Of a stretch of DNA of 64,000 nucleotides, positions 1-8,351 are shown piece after piece. Under the pieces are notes generated by a model. It was not told the origin of the DNA, made no database searches, and saw nothing but the letters and a program-made list of their open reading frames with translations. Each line of letters begins with the position of its first letter. Within the stretch, counting starts at the first letter, position 1. Position numbers and translations under genes: made by a program. The stretch comes from Kribbella italica (lineage in GTDB: Bacteria; Actinomycetota; Actinomycetes; Propionibacteriales; Kribbellaceae), in the NCBI RefSeq assembly GCF_014205135.1, contig NZ_JACHMY010000001.1, positions 5,890,001 through 5,954,000 of the forward strand. The letters run 5' to 3'.

Positions 1-20
1 GGGAGTTCCCTGGGAGTACT

Positions 21-422
21 TCAGGCCGTACGGCGCAGCCAGAGCAGGCCGAGAACCGGGAGGACCAGCGGGACGAACCCGTAGCCCTGGCCGAAGTGCG
101 ACCAGACCGTCGCGTCGGGGAAGTCGTCCGGTACGGCGTAGCTGAACGCGCCGATGCCGACCACCCCGACCAGCTCGATCACGATCGCGATCGTCGCGAT
201 CCGGCGGGACAGGTGCGTGGCCCTGGCCAACGCGAACGTCGCCAGCACGTAGATGATCGCGGCCAGCGCGGACAGCAGGTACGCGATCGGCGCCCGGTCG
301 AACTGGTTGGCGATCTGGAAGACCGCCCGCCCGGTCGCGGACAGCGCGAAGACGCCGTACACGAGGATCAGGATGCGGCCCGGCCCGTGCCGCGTGGCCT
401 CCGGATCGGCCGCGGCCGTCAT
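21..422 (-). CDS. Small integral membrane protein (unknown function)
   Basis: Predicted 133-residue protein with about four hydrophobic segments spread over its length, separated by short polar loops, and a positively charged end (LRRTA). I chose the ATG at 422 because it overlaps the stop of the upstream gene in a TGATG arrangement. The open frame continues upstream, but that extension is arginine/glycine-rich and is a shadow of the neighbouring gene. It looks like the second gene of a two-gene membrane-protein unit behind purB. I do not recognise a named family, and no function is inferred. Confidence 0.75.
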   Translation of the reverse strand: MTAAADPEATRHGPGRILILVYGVFALSATGRAVFQIANQFDRAPIAYLLSALAAIIYVLATFALARATHLSRRIATIAIVIELVGVVGIGAFSYAVPDDFPDATVWSHFGQGYGFVPLVLPVLGLLWLRRTA

Positions 423-778
423 CAGGCGGTCCAGATCTCGTGCATGCGCAGCTCCAGCACCGGGATCACGAAGCACGCGACCGCCAGCGCCCCGGCACCC
501 CAGCGGCTGCTCTCCGCCAGCGCCCACAACGCACCCAGCGGCAGGATCAGCAACGCGCCGACCAGGTAGCCGAAGAAGAACCCACCGGACACCTCCCGCT
601 CGGTCCCCGCGAACTGCACGATCCCGACCACGAGCTGCGCGACCAGCGCGACCTCGACCACGCCCAGCACCGCGAGCAGCGTCCAGTTGATCCGGCGGTC
701 CAGCCCCGCGAGCACGATCGCGAACACCATCGCGGCAAGGGACAACCCGACAAGCGTCCAGGTCAGCGGTTCGTACAC
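422..778 (-). CDS. Small integral membrane protein (unknown function)
   Basis: A 118-residue protein with four clear hydrophobic stretches (residues about 6-25, 33-53, 66-88 and 94-112) and short charged loops. It starts only 3 nt after the purB stop and its stop overlaps the start of the next gene, so purB and these two small membrane genes probably form one transcript. Conserved small membrane proteins of this type are common in actinobacteria, but I know of no assigned role. Nothing in the sequence points to purine transport. Confidence 0.75.
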   Translation of the reverse strand: MYEPLTWTLVGLSLAAMVFAIVLAGLDRRINWTLLAVLGVVEVALVAQLVVGIVQFAGTEREVSGGFFFGYLVGALLILPLGALWALAESSRWGAGALAVACFVIPVLELRMHEIWTA

Positions 779-781
779 GAG

Positions 782-2218
782 CTAGAGGATGTCACCCGGC
801 GCGTAGGCCGCGGCCTCGGGGTAGCGCTTGGCCAGCTGGTCGATCTTGGCGACGACCGTGTCGACCTGGGCGACGGCGGCGCCGGTGAAGGTGAGGGGCT
901 CGCCGACGATGCCGACGATCTGCTCCTCGGTCAGGCCGAGGCGGCCGTCGGCGCCGAGGCGGTGGAACAGGTCGTTGGCGGCCAGGCCCTTGCGCAGGTC
1001 GAGCGCGGTGGCGACGGCGTGCTCCTTGATCACCTCGTGCGCGGTCTCCCGGCCGACACCGTTCTTCACCGCGGCCATCAGGATCTTCGTCGAGGTCAGG
1101 AACGGCAGGTACCGCTCCAGCTCCCGGTCCACGACCGCCGGGTACACACCGAACTCGGCCAGCACGGTCAGGAACGTCTCGAACAGCCCGTCCAGCGCGA
1201 AGAACGCGTCCGGCAGCGCCACTCGCCGTACGACGGAACAGAAGACGTCACCCTCGTTCCACTGGTTGCCGGCCAGCTCGCCGGCCATCGACGCGTACCC
1301 GCGCAGGATCACCGCGAGCCCGTTGACCCGCTCGCAGGACCGGGTGTTCATCTTGTGCGGCATCGCGGACGAGCCGACCTGGCCCTCCTTGAAGCCCTCG
1401 GTGACCAGCTCGTGCCCAGCCATCAGCCGGATCGTGGTCGCCAGGCTCGACGGCCCGGACGCCAGCTGCACGAGCGCGGTGACCACCTCGTAGTCGAGGG
1501 AGCGCGGGTAGACCTGACCGACGCTGGTGAGCGTACGGCGGAAGCCCAGGTGCTGGGCGACCTCCGACTCCAGCCCGGCCAGCAGCTTGTCCTGCCCGCC
1601 GAACAGGTCCAGCATGTCCTGCGACGTACCGACCGGGCCCTTGATCCCGCGCAGCGGGTACCGCTCGATCAGCTCCTCCAGCCGCGCGATCGCCACCAGC
1701 AGCTCGTCGGCCGCCGAGGCGAACCGCTTGCCGAGCGTCGTCGCCTGCGCGGCGACGTTGTGCGACCGGCCGGTCATCACCAGCGCCGCGTGCTCGGCCG
1801 CCTTCTGGCCGAGCTGCACCGCCGTCGCGACCGCGCGGTCCCGGACCAGCTCCAGCCCGGCCCGGATCTGCAGCTGCTCGACGTTCTCGGTGAGGTCGCG
1901 CGACGTCATGCCCTTGTGGATGTGCTCGTGCCCGGCGAGCGCGTTGAACTCCTCGATCCGGGCCTTCACGTCGTGCCGGGTGACCCGCTCACGCTCCGCG
2001 ATCGACCCCAGGTCGACCTGGTCCAGCACCCGGCGGTAGTCCTCCAGGACCCCGTCCGGGACGTCTACGCCGAAGTCCTTCTGCGCGCTCAGCACGGCCA
2101 GCCACAGCTGCCGCTCGAGCACGATCTTGTGCTCCGGCGACCACAGCTCGGCCATCGACAGGCTGGCGTAACGCGCGGCGAGAACGTTCGGGATCCGGGG
2201 CTTGCTGGAGTTCGGCAC
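782..2218 (-). CDS. purB: Adenylosuccinate lyase
   Basis: 478 residues, normal for the family. It cleaves fumarate from SAICAR and from adenylosuccinate, so it acts twice in purine synthesis (step 8 of IMP synthesis and the last step to AMP). The fumarase/aspartase-superfamily signature SSAMPHKMN is at residues 283-291 and carries the mobile-loop catalytic serine. TSRD (about 105) and HNVAAQATTLGKRF (about 153) are the other conserved active-site regions. The ATG at 2218 gives the expected N-terminus. purD and purA lie elsewhere in the window on the same strand, but not in one operon with it. Confidence 0.97.
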   Translation of the reverse strand: MPNSSKPRIPNVLAARYASLSMAELWSPEHKIVLERQLWLAVLSAQKDFGVDVPDGVLEDYRRVLDQVDLGSIAERERVTRHDVKARIEEFNALAGHEHIHKGMTSRDLTENVEQLQIRAGLELVRDRAVATAVQLGQKAAEHAALVMTGRSHNVAAQATTLGKRFASAADELLVAIARLEELIERYPLRGIKGPVGTSQDMLDLFGGQDKLLAGLESEVAQHLGFRRTLTSVGQVYPRSLDYEVVTALVQLASGPSSLATTIRLMAGHELVTEGFKEGQVGSSAMPHKMNTRSCERVNGLAVILRGYASMAGELAGNQWNEGDVFCSVVRRVALPDAFFALDGLFETFLTVLAEFGVYPAVVDRELERYLPFLTSTKILMAAVKNGVGRETAHEVIKEHAVATALDLRKGLAANDLFHRLGADGRLGLTEEQIVGIVGEPLTFTGAAVAQVDTVVAKIDQLAKRYPEAAAYAPGDIL

Positions 2219-2261
2219 GGCCCCATTCTCCCTGGTACGGCGAACCGCCCCGTACTGGGTC

Positions 2262-3698
2262 TCAGCGCACCGCGGCCCGGAGGTCGTCGCCGATCAGCTC
2301 GACCGCCCGCCGCCCGGCCGACAGCGCGGCCGGGAAGTTCAGGAACGCGTGCATCGTGTCGGCGTACTCGACGAGTCTCACCGGTACGCCGGCCTGGGCC
2401 AGCCGGGTCGCGTACCCGCGGGCGTCGTCGCGCAGCGGATCACGCCCGGCGGCGAGGATCAGCGCCGGCGGTTGCCGGCTCAGATCGTCGGCGCGCAGCG
2501 GGACGGCGGTCGCGGGCAGCTCACCTGGTGGGAAATACACCTCGTCGGCCCAGCCCGGCTTGGTGCTCAAGAACACCCCGTCGAACAGCCTTGCCGACTC
2601 GGTGTCCTGGTCGAAGTCGAGGCTCGGGTAGCAGAGCACCTGACGCTCAGGCATCGGCAGGCCGAGTGCTGCCGCTCTCAGGCAGGCACCGGCCGCGAGT
2701 GCCGCGCCCGCGCTCTGACCGCCGACGAGAGTCCGCTCGTCTACGTTCTCACGCAACCAGGTCAGTGTGTCGACGACGTCCTCGAGCCCTGCTGGGTAAG
2801 GGTTTTCGGGCGCCAGTCGGTAGCTGAGCGACACCACGACGACGTCCCCGCGTACGGCGATCCCGGAGGCGGCGTACTCGATGTCGCGCAGGTCCCCACC
2901 GATGAACTCGCCGCCGTGCAACCACAGCAGGACCGGCCGCGGCTCGTCGGTCTCCGGGCGGTAGAGGCGCGCCTGCAGGGTCCGCCCGGGCAGCTCCAGC
3001 TGGAGGTCGGTCACCCGGGCCGCCGGGTGGGTGACTCCGGCGAGCTCGGGGTCGGGGAGCTCCTCCCGATCCCGAAGCAGGGCCTTGTACTGGTCGGTCT
3101 CGTCGTCCTGCGGCGCGGCAGCGAACCGCGCCAGCAGAGCATCGGTCTCCGGCCCGAACCGCGGATCCACGACCTCCTCGATGGCTCCGAGGTGCTTGGC
3201 GACATGTCCGTACGGCAGCCCGCCAGGCGGCGACGCTGCGTACTCGGCCAGCGCCCCGACGCTGCCGTCGAAGTCCTCTGCCGCGGCCTGGCCCTGCCAC
3301 GCGGCTTCGTCGTACGCGGTGATCTCAGCAACCAACGCGTCGACCACAGTCGCCAGCCGCTCCACCAGCAGGGCCGACGAGACGTGACGCCCAGCCTCGA
3401 CGCCGCCAATGTTCAGCGCGCTCCCGGCCTCGGCCGTCTCCCACGCGGCCTCCAGACTCCAGTGCCGGCGCCCGGCCGCGTCCTCCCGCAGGACAGCGAG
3501 CGTGATCTCGTCCCACATCGCGATGTGCGCGACCAGATCGTGCAGGGAGTCGCAGAAGTGCCCGAGCGGCCCATCGGCCACGCCGTACGGCGCCCGGAGG
3601 CGCTCTTCCGGCAAACCGACGACAAGATTCAGCAGGCGTTGCCGATCGGCGCGAATCAGCTGAGCGGCCACAGCCGCCGAGGTGGTTGGTGTACGCAT
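2262..3698 (-). CDS. DinB/DfsB-like domain fused to HSL-type esterase
   Basis: 478 residues from the ATG at 3698. The frame is open to 3863, but that extension is low-quality and crosses a repeated palindromic region. Residues 1-190 resemble the four-helix DinB/DfsB (DUF1706-like) fold: a basic, Leu-rich first helix, then a His-containing helix (DLVAHIAMWDE, 54-64). Residues 225-478 are a hormone-sensitive-lipase-type alpha/beta hydrolase: oxyanion HGG at 261-263, nucleophile GQSAG at 327-331 (Ser329), Asp in GRDPLRDD (about 420) and His450. The hydrolase is expected to cut small acyl esters; the substrate is unknown. Such domains normally occur as separate proteins, so the fusion is unusual. 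A joined pair of genes is unlikely, as the frame is continuous. Confidence 0.85.
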   Translation of the reverse strand: MRTPTTSAAVAAQLIRADRQRLLNLVVGLPEERLRAPYGVADGPLGHFCDSLHDLVAHIAMWDEITLAVLREDAAGRRHWSLEAAWETAEAGSALNIGGVEAGRHVSSALLVERLATVVDALVAEITAYDEAAWQGQAAAEDFDGSVGALAEYAASPPGGLPYGHVAKHLGAIEEVVDPRFGPETDALLARFAAAPQDDETDQYKALLRDREELPDPELAGVTHPAARVTDLQLELPGRTLQARLYRPETDEPRPVLLWLHGGEFIGGDLRDIEYAASGIAVRGDVVVVSLSYRLAPENPYPAGLEDVVDTLTWLRENVDERTLVGGQSAGAALAAGACLRAAALGLPMPERQVLCYPSLDFDQDTESARLFDGVFLSTKPGWADEVYFPPGELPATAVPLRADDLSRQPPALILAAGRDPLRDDARGYATRLAQAGVPVRLVEYADTMHAFLNFPAALSAGRRAVELIGDDLRAAVR

Positions 3699-3730
3699 GG
3701 GGTCAGTCGAACAGCCCCGGCGCCGAGCGG

Positions 3731-3872
3731 CCGGTGGATTGACGACGTTGCGCAATCCACCGCGCCAGCCCCGGCCCGGACAAGCCGGTGGATCGAGCAA
3801 CCGAAACTCGTTGGCCCGGGCCTGCGCCGCGAGCTCGATCGTGACGTCGACGACGGTGCGCAATTCACCGCG
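3731..3872. repeat. Duplicated palindromic repeat
   Basis: CGGTGGATTG (3732-3741) and CAATCCACCG (3753-3762) form a perfect 10-bp stem with an 11-nt loop. Both parts recur downstream: the left arm as CCGGTGGATCGA at 3785-3796 (one change from 3731-3742), and the right-hand 24 nt (3741-3764) at 3849-3872 with two changes. The second copy has wider-spaced arms and forms no tight hairpin. The pair lies in the 284-bp gap between purD and the esterase fusion gene, directly upstream of the latter, so it could be an operator or a decayed repeat. I see no gene in the gap. Confidence 0.7.
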
Positions 3873-3982
3873 CTAGCCTCAGCCCGCCCGCCGAAACCCC
3901 CTCGGCTACAACTGCGCCGCAGCGGCCTCGGCCACAGGCGACGGTCCCGGCGCCGGCCAGGCTTCCTGCACCACGCGCGGAC

Positions 3983-5260
3983 TCAGACGGTGATCTCGCC
4001 CCGGGCCGCCTTGAGTGCGATGTCCGTGCGGTGCTGCGAGCCCTTGATCCGGATCTGGCCGACTCCGGCGTACGCGCGCTGCCGCGCCTCGTCGAGGTCC
4101 TTGCCCGTCGCGCTGACCGCGAGAACCCGTCCACCGGAAGTGACGAGCTCCTCGCCGTCCTGGCTCGTGCCCGCGTGGAAGACCCGGACGTTGCCGGCCT
4201 CGGCCTGGTCGATCCCGGCGATCGCGTCGCCGCTGCGCGGCTTGGCGGGGTACTTCTTCGCCGCGACCACGACCGCGACGGCGGAACCGCTCTTCCATGC
4301 CAGCGGCTCGGCGTCGGCCAGCTTGCCGGTCGCGGCGGCGTGCAGGACACCACCGAGCGGCGTCTTCAGCAGCGGCAGCAGCGCCTGCGTCTCCGGGTCA
4401 CCGAAGCGGCAGTTGAATTCGATCACACGCACGCCGCGGCTGGTCAGCGCCAGTCCGGCGTACAGGAGACCGCTGAACGGCGTACCACGACGTCGCATCT
4501 CGTCGACCGTCGGCTGGAGCACCTTCTCGGTGATCTCCTCGACCAGCTTGTCCGGGGCCCAGGGCAACGGTGTGTACGCGCCCATGCCACCCGTGTTCGG
4601 GCCTTCGTCGTTGTCGCCGAGCCGCTTGAAGTCCTGGGCCGGCTGCATCGGCAGCACCGTCGTCCCGTCGGTGATCGCGAACAGCGACACCTCCGGACCG
4701 TCGAGGAACTCCTCGATCAGCACCTGCCCGCACTCGGCCGCGTGCGCGAGCGCCTCCGCGCGGTCCGAGGTCACCACCACACCCTTGCCGGCGGCAAGCG
4801 CATCGTCCTTCACGACGTACGGCGGACCGAACGCGTCGATCGCCTCCGCGGCCTGCTCGGGCGTCTTGCAGACGTACGCCCGGCCGGTCGGCACGCTCGC
4901 GGCGGCCATCACGTCCTTCGCGAACGCCTTCGACCCCTCGAGCTGCGCCGCCTCCTTGGACGGCCCGAAGACCGCGATCCCGGCCGCGCGCAGCGGATCG
5001 GCGACCCCCGCGACCAGCGGGACCTCGGGCCCGACGACGACCAGATCGGTGCCGAACTCCGTCGCCAGCGCGACGACCGCATCGTGGTCAGAGATGTCCA
5101 CCGGTCGGCAAACGATCGTTTGCCCGTCGTACGCCGGGCGCAACGCGGCGATCCCAGGGTTCCCCGGGGCCGCCACCACCTGCGCGACGTCGGGATCCTG
5201 ACTCAACGCCCAGACCAGTGCGTGCTCACGGCCACCAGAGCCGACAACGAGAACCTTCAC
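3983..5260 (-). CDS. purD: Phosphoribosylamine--glycine ligase (GAR synthetase)
   Basis: 425 residues, full length for PurD. It joins glycine to 5-phosphoribosylamine with ATP in the second step of IMP synthesis. The N-terminus MKVLVVGSGGREHAL is the classic PurD start. The ATP-grasp region includes KDDALAAGKG (151-160), GDNDEGPNTGGMGAY (215-229) and the metal-binding EFNCRFGDPETQ (281-292). The start codon is GTG at 5260. It is transcribed on the same strand as purB but is separated from it by the esterase fusion and an intergenic repeat. Confidence 0.97.
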   Translation of the reverse strand: MKVLVVGSGGREHALVWALSQDPDVAQVVAAPGNPGIAALRPAYDGQTIVCRPVDISDHDAVVALATEFGTDLVVVGPEVPLVAGVADPLRAAGIAVFGPSKEAAQLEGSKAFAKDVMAAASVPTGRAYVCKTPEQAAEAIDAFGPPYVVKDDALAAGKGVVVTSDRAEALAHAAECGQVLIEEFLDGPEVSLFAITDGTTVLPMQPAQDFKRLGDNDEGPNTGGMGAYTPLPWAPDKLVEEITEKVLQPTVDEMRRRGTPFSGLLYAGLALTSRGVRVIEFNCRFGDPETQALLPLLKTPLGGVLHAAATGKLADAEPLAWKSGSAVAVVVAAKKYPAKPRSGDAIAGIDQAEAGNVRVFHAGTSQDGEELVTSGGRVLAVSATGKDLDEARQRAYAGVGQIRIKGSQHRTDIALKAARGEITV

Positions 5261-5296
5261 GGGCCATGAGCCTAGTGCACCCCGAGAGCTCCCGGT

Positions 5297-7480
5297 CTAC
5301 AGACTGTCCTGGACCGGGGAAATGCCCAGGCGGTGTTGTTCGGCTTGGACTACTCGGTCTTGGAGGGGCCGGGAGTCGTCGGTGAGGTGGTTGAGGGTGT
5401 CGACGGCTCGGGGGTCCAGGTTCTTGGCGTCGCTCTTGCGGGCGTACTCGTCGAAGAGGAGGCGTTTGTTCTCCTGGACTTCGCGGATGCGTTCGTCCAC
5501 GGTGTCCTTGGCCAGCAGGCGGTGGACCTGGACCGTGCGGATCTGGCCCATGCGGTGGGCTCTGGCGATGGCTTGGTCTTCGGTGCTGGGTTTCCACTGG
5601 GGCTCGGCCAGGATGACGATCGAGGCGGCCTGGACGTTGAGGCCGACGCCGCCGGCTTCGATCTGGCTGAGGAGTACGGCGTGGCCGGGGGCCGCGGTGA
5701 AGGTGTCGATGAGGCGTTGGCGTTCGGCGGGTGGGACGGCGCCGCGGATCGAGCCGGCGGTGGGGGCGATGGATTGCTGGATGCGGTCGAGGACGTTCAG
5801 GAAGAAGGAGAAGACGATGACCTTGCGGCCGTCCTCGCGGGCTTCTTCGACGATTTCGGCGATGCGTTCGAGCTTGGCGGACGTCGAGGTCTCGAAGGCG
5901 GCCTGGCGCATCCGCATCAGGTTGCCGGAGCGGACGGCGGCGACGTACGCCGTCTGATCGGCGGCCCCGGGCAGGACCCAGTCGTCGATCTCGATCTTCT
6001 CGGGGAGTTCGGTGAGCACATCTTCCTGGTTGCGGCGCAGGTAGACCGGAGCGACCGCACGGCGGAACTGTTTGGCCCCGGCGATGGCATCTGTTGCCTT
6101 GAGCCCCTTTGCGGTCACGGGCTGCAGGTGGGAGACCAACGTGCGGAACTCGTCGACGCGGTTCTCCATCGGCGTACCGGTGAGAAAGACGACGCGCTGG
6201 GCGGCGCCGATGGCCGTGACGACGACCTTCGAACGGCGGGCCTTCGGGTTCTTCACGTAGTGGGCCTCGTCGACGATCAGCAGAGCGACCTCCACCGTCT
6301 CGAGGCTCCCCAGGGTGCCGAAGGTCGTCACCGCGACGCCGCCGTCGCGCAACCACCGCTGGGCGACGCCCTCGCGCCCGGTGCCGTGCAGGTTGTGCGC
6401 CTGCAATCGCGTGTGCTTGGCGATCTCGTTCAGCCAGTTCATCTGCACACTCGCCGGGCACACCACCAGGAACCGTTGCTGCCCACGCGCCGCGAGATGC
6501 GCCGCCGCGGCCAGCGCCTGGATCGTCTTGCCCAGGCCCATCTCGTCCCCGAGGATCGACCGCTCCTGGTGGATCAGGTACTGCGCCCCGAACACCTGGT
6601 ACCCCCGCAACGTCGACTTGATCAGCGACGTGTCCAGCGGCACCGCCGTGATCCGCTGCCGCAGCTCCTCCGGGATGAATCCCTGAGCGGCTTCGTCCTC
6701 GAGCTCGACCTCGCCGACCGTCGACAAGATCGCGTTGTACGACGCCGCGTCCGCCGCGTAGTCGTCCCACAATCCGTTGTCGTCAGCAACAACCCCGGCG
6801 TGCCGCGCCAGTTCCCCTTCCAGCCAAGCGGTCCGGGGATGCGAGTCGATCACCTCGAGCCGGCTCAACGCCTCCAGCGCGGCCCGCTTCTTCTCCCGCC
6901 CGGTCAGCCACAACCGCAACCGCCCCCGCGCCGGCCCCGCGGCGTCCAGCAACGATCGCGCCGTACTCGCCATCTCCCGCGCCGGCCCGATCAGCTCCGC
7001 CGCCGCGGCATCAGCACGCCGTACGGCGGCCAACGTCGCCAGCAGCTTCTCCTGCTGAGCATCCGGGTGGTCCGGCGAGAACCGGAACCGCGAGGATCCG
7101 GAAACGTCCGCCACCACGGTCCGCACCGCGGCACTGATCTTCGACGCCGTCTTCGGCCCGATCCCCGGCAGCGCGACGAGCTCCTCGTCGGACACCCCGA
7201 CCAGCCGCCCGATCGTCGCGTACCGAGCCTCCTCCAGTACGCCGGCGAACCGCGCCCCCACGACCTCCTGCAGCGACGACACCGGCAGCCCGTCCAGCTC
7301 GCTCTGGACCTGCCGCCGAGTCAGCGACCGCAGCTGGTCCCGCGCCTGCTCCCGGAGCAGCGCGGGCCGCTCGACCAGTTCCTCGGTCCGGGCCTGCAGG
7401 GCCGAGATGCGCTGGATCAGCCGCCGCGCGGGTTTCCCGACGCTCGACCGCATCCGATCGACGTCGGGTGACTCGCTCAC
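5297..7480 (-). CDS. SNF2-family helicase-like ATPase with HhH motif
   Basis: About 727 residues from the GTG at 7480; an ATG at 7453 is an alternative. The frame is open much further upstream but runs antisense through the next gene. A helix-hairpin-helix motif (LPGIGPKTASKI, about 104-115) comes first. The SF2/SNF2 ATPase core follows: Walker A DEMGLGKT (312-319), DEAH box (404-407), motif III FLTGTPMEN, and a C-terminal helicase lobe with GGVGLNVQAA and motif VI QAIARAHRMGQ. SNF2 proteins translocate on duplex DNA and remodel bound proteins. The HhH suggests structure- or DNA-backbone binding, so a repair or recombination role is likely but not shown. No nuclease domain is visible. Confidence 0.9.
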   Translation of the reverse strand: MSESPDVDRMRSSVGKPARRLIQRISALQARTEELVERPALLREQARDQLRSLTRRQVQSELDGLPVSSLQEVVGARFAGVLEEARYATIGRLVGVSDEELVALPGIGPKTASKISAAVRTVVADVSGSSRFRFSPDHPDAQQEKLLATLAAVRRADAAAAELIGPAREMASTARSLLDAAGPARGRLRLWLTGREKKRAALEALSRLEVIDSHPRTAWLEGELARHAGVVADDNGLWDDYAADAASYNAILSTVGEVELEDEAAQGFIPEELRQRITAVPLDTSLIKSTLRGYQVFGAQYLIHQERSILGDEMGLGKTIQALAAAAHLAARGQQRFLVVCPASVQMNWLNEIAKHTRLQAHNLHGTGREGVAQRWLRDGGVAVTTFGTLGSLETVEVALLIVDEAHYVKNPKARRSKVVVTAIGAAQRVVFLTGTPMENRVDEFRTLVSHLQPVTAKGLKATDAIAGAKQFRRAVAPVYLRRNQEDVLTELPEKIEIDDWVLPGAADQTAYVAAVRSGNLMRMRQAAFETSTSAKLERIAEIVEEAREDGRKVIVFSFFLNVLDRIQQSIAPTAGSIRGAVPPAERQRLIDTFTAAPGHAVLLSQIEAGGVGLNVQAASIVILAEPQWKPSTEDQAIARAHRMGQIRTVQVHRLLAKDTVDERIREVQENKRLLFDEYARKSDAKNLDPRAVDTLNHLTDDSRPLQDRVVQAEQHRLGISPVQDSL

Positions 7481-7503
7481 CGCCCCAGTCTCATCGCCCG
7501 GGG

Positions 7504-8244
7504 TCAGTAGTGCCAGTAGTACCGGCCGTCGGCGTTCCAGTTGACCGGGACCGTGGTGCGGTTCGTGAAGGCCATGCCGAGGCCGCGCGCGAGCTCGATG
7601 GAGCGGTCGAGCTGGAGCGAGTACGGGTGGTTGTTGTCGTCCCACCACTGCTCGACCTGGGTGATGCAGGTCTGGCCGGGGAAGTCGGCGTTGCTGCACG
7701 GGTGGGGCGGGAGCCACTTCTGGACGTGCCGGAAGTTGACGGTGGTGGAGCCGTTCGGCGGCTTGATCGTGCCGGTGCCGTCGATGCAGTAGCCGTCGGC
7801 GGGGATCGTCCACTGGGCGTAGTGCTGTTTGCCGCCGGCCGACGAGAGGTCCTGCAGGTTGTTGCAGGCGGCGTCGCCGATCTTCTCGCTGGTCATCCGC
7901 TGGATCTGGGTCAGCGGCCGGCCGGCGCCGTCGTTGTAGCCGTCGAGCAGGACCCAGTCGCCGGACTTGACGAAGCGTTCGGCGTTCTTCGGCGGCCAGG
8001 CCTTCGGGTCACCCCAGGAGATGTCCGAAACGGTCGCGCTGAGCGGGCTCCAGGACCACTGCCCCGCAGCACTTCCACCGGCCCAGTACTGGCCGGCCGA
8101 GCGCTCGAACATCAGCGTGTACTGACCGTAGTTCTCCGCCACCGGTGCGGCCGTGGAGGCTTCGGAAGGCCGGTTGACCGCGACCGCGCCGACTGCGGCG
8201 AGCAGTCCGGCGGCCACCGTGAGTACAGCAAGTTTTCTCCGCAT
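7504..8244 (-). CDS. Secreted protein of unknown function
   Basis: 246 residues. Residues 1-30 form a Sec signal peptide (MRRK, a hydrophobic core, then an Ala-rich likely cleavage zone near ASTAAPVA). The mature part is unusually rich in Trp, Tyr and Gly and has four Cys (in AACNN, GYCIDG, HPCSN and QTCIT) that could pair as two disulfides outside the cell. It ends in an aromatic tail (RYYWHY). I do not recognise the family. It is divergent from the alpha/beta hydrolase at 8352 across a 107-bp promoter gap. The start is ATG at 8244. Confidence 0.8.
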   Translation of the reverse strand: MRRKLAVLTVAAGLLAAVGAVAVNRPSEASTAAPVAENYGQYTLMFERSAGQYWAGGSAAGQWSWSPLSATVSDISWGDPKAWPPKNAERFVKSGDWVLLDGYNDGAGRPLTQIQRMTSEKIGDAACNNLQDLSSAGGKQHYAQWTIPADGYCIDGTGTIKPPNGSTTVNFRHVQKWLPPHPCSNADFPGQTCITQVEQWWDDNNHPYSLQLDRSIELARGLGMAFTNRTTVPVNWNADGRYYWHY

Positions 8245-8351
8245 GAAGATCGACGCTAATCGCGCAGAGGGGCACCTTCCGCACCATCGCCGTTCCGGTC
8301 TAGTCTCCGCAACATCACGACCCGACCGCGGTCGCCAACCGAGGAGTTGCC

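Noticed and set aside
440-5201. Very long plus-strand open frames opposite purB, the esterase fusion and purD
   Set aside because: They are Arg/Pro/Gly/His-rich translations antisense to clearly conserved genes, a common artefact of high GC.
5226-6770. 514-residue minus-strand frame overlapping the SNF2 gene
   Set aside because: It lies in another frame of the SNF2 gene and is compositionally Arg/Pro/Gly-rich with no domain.
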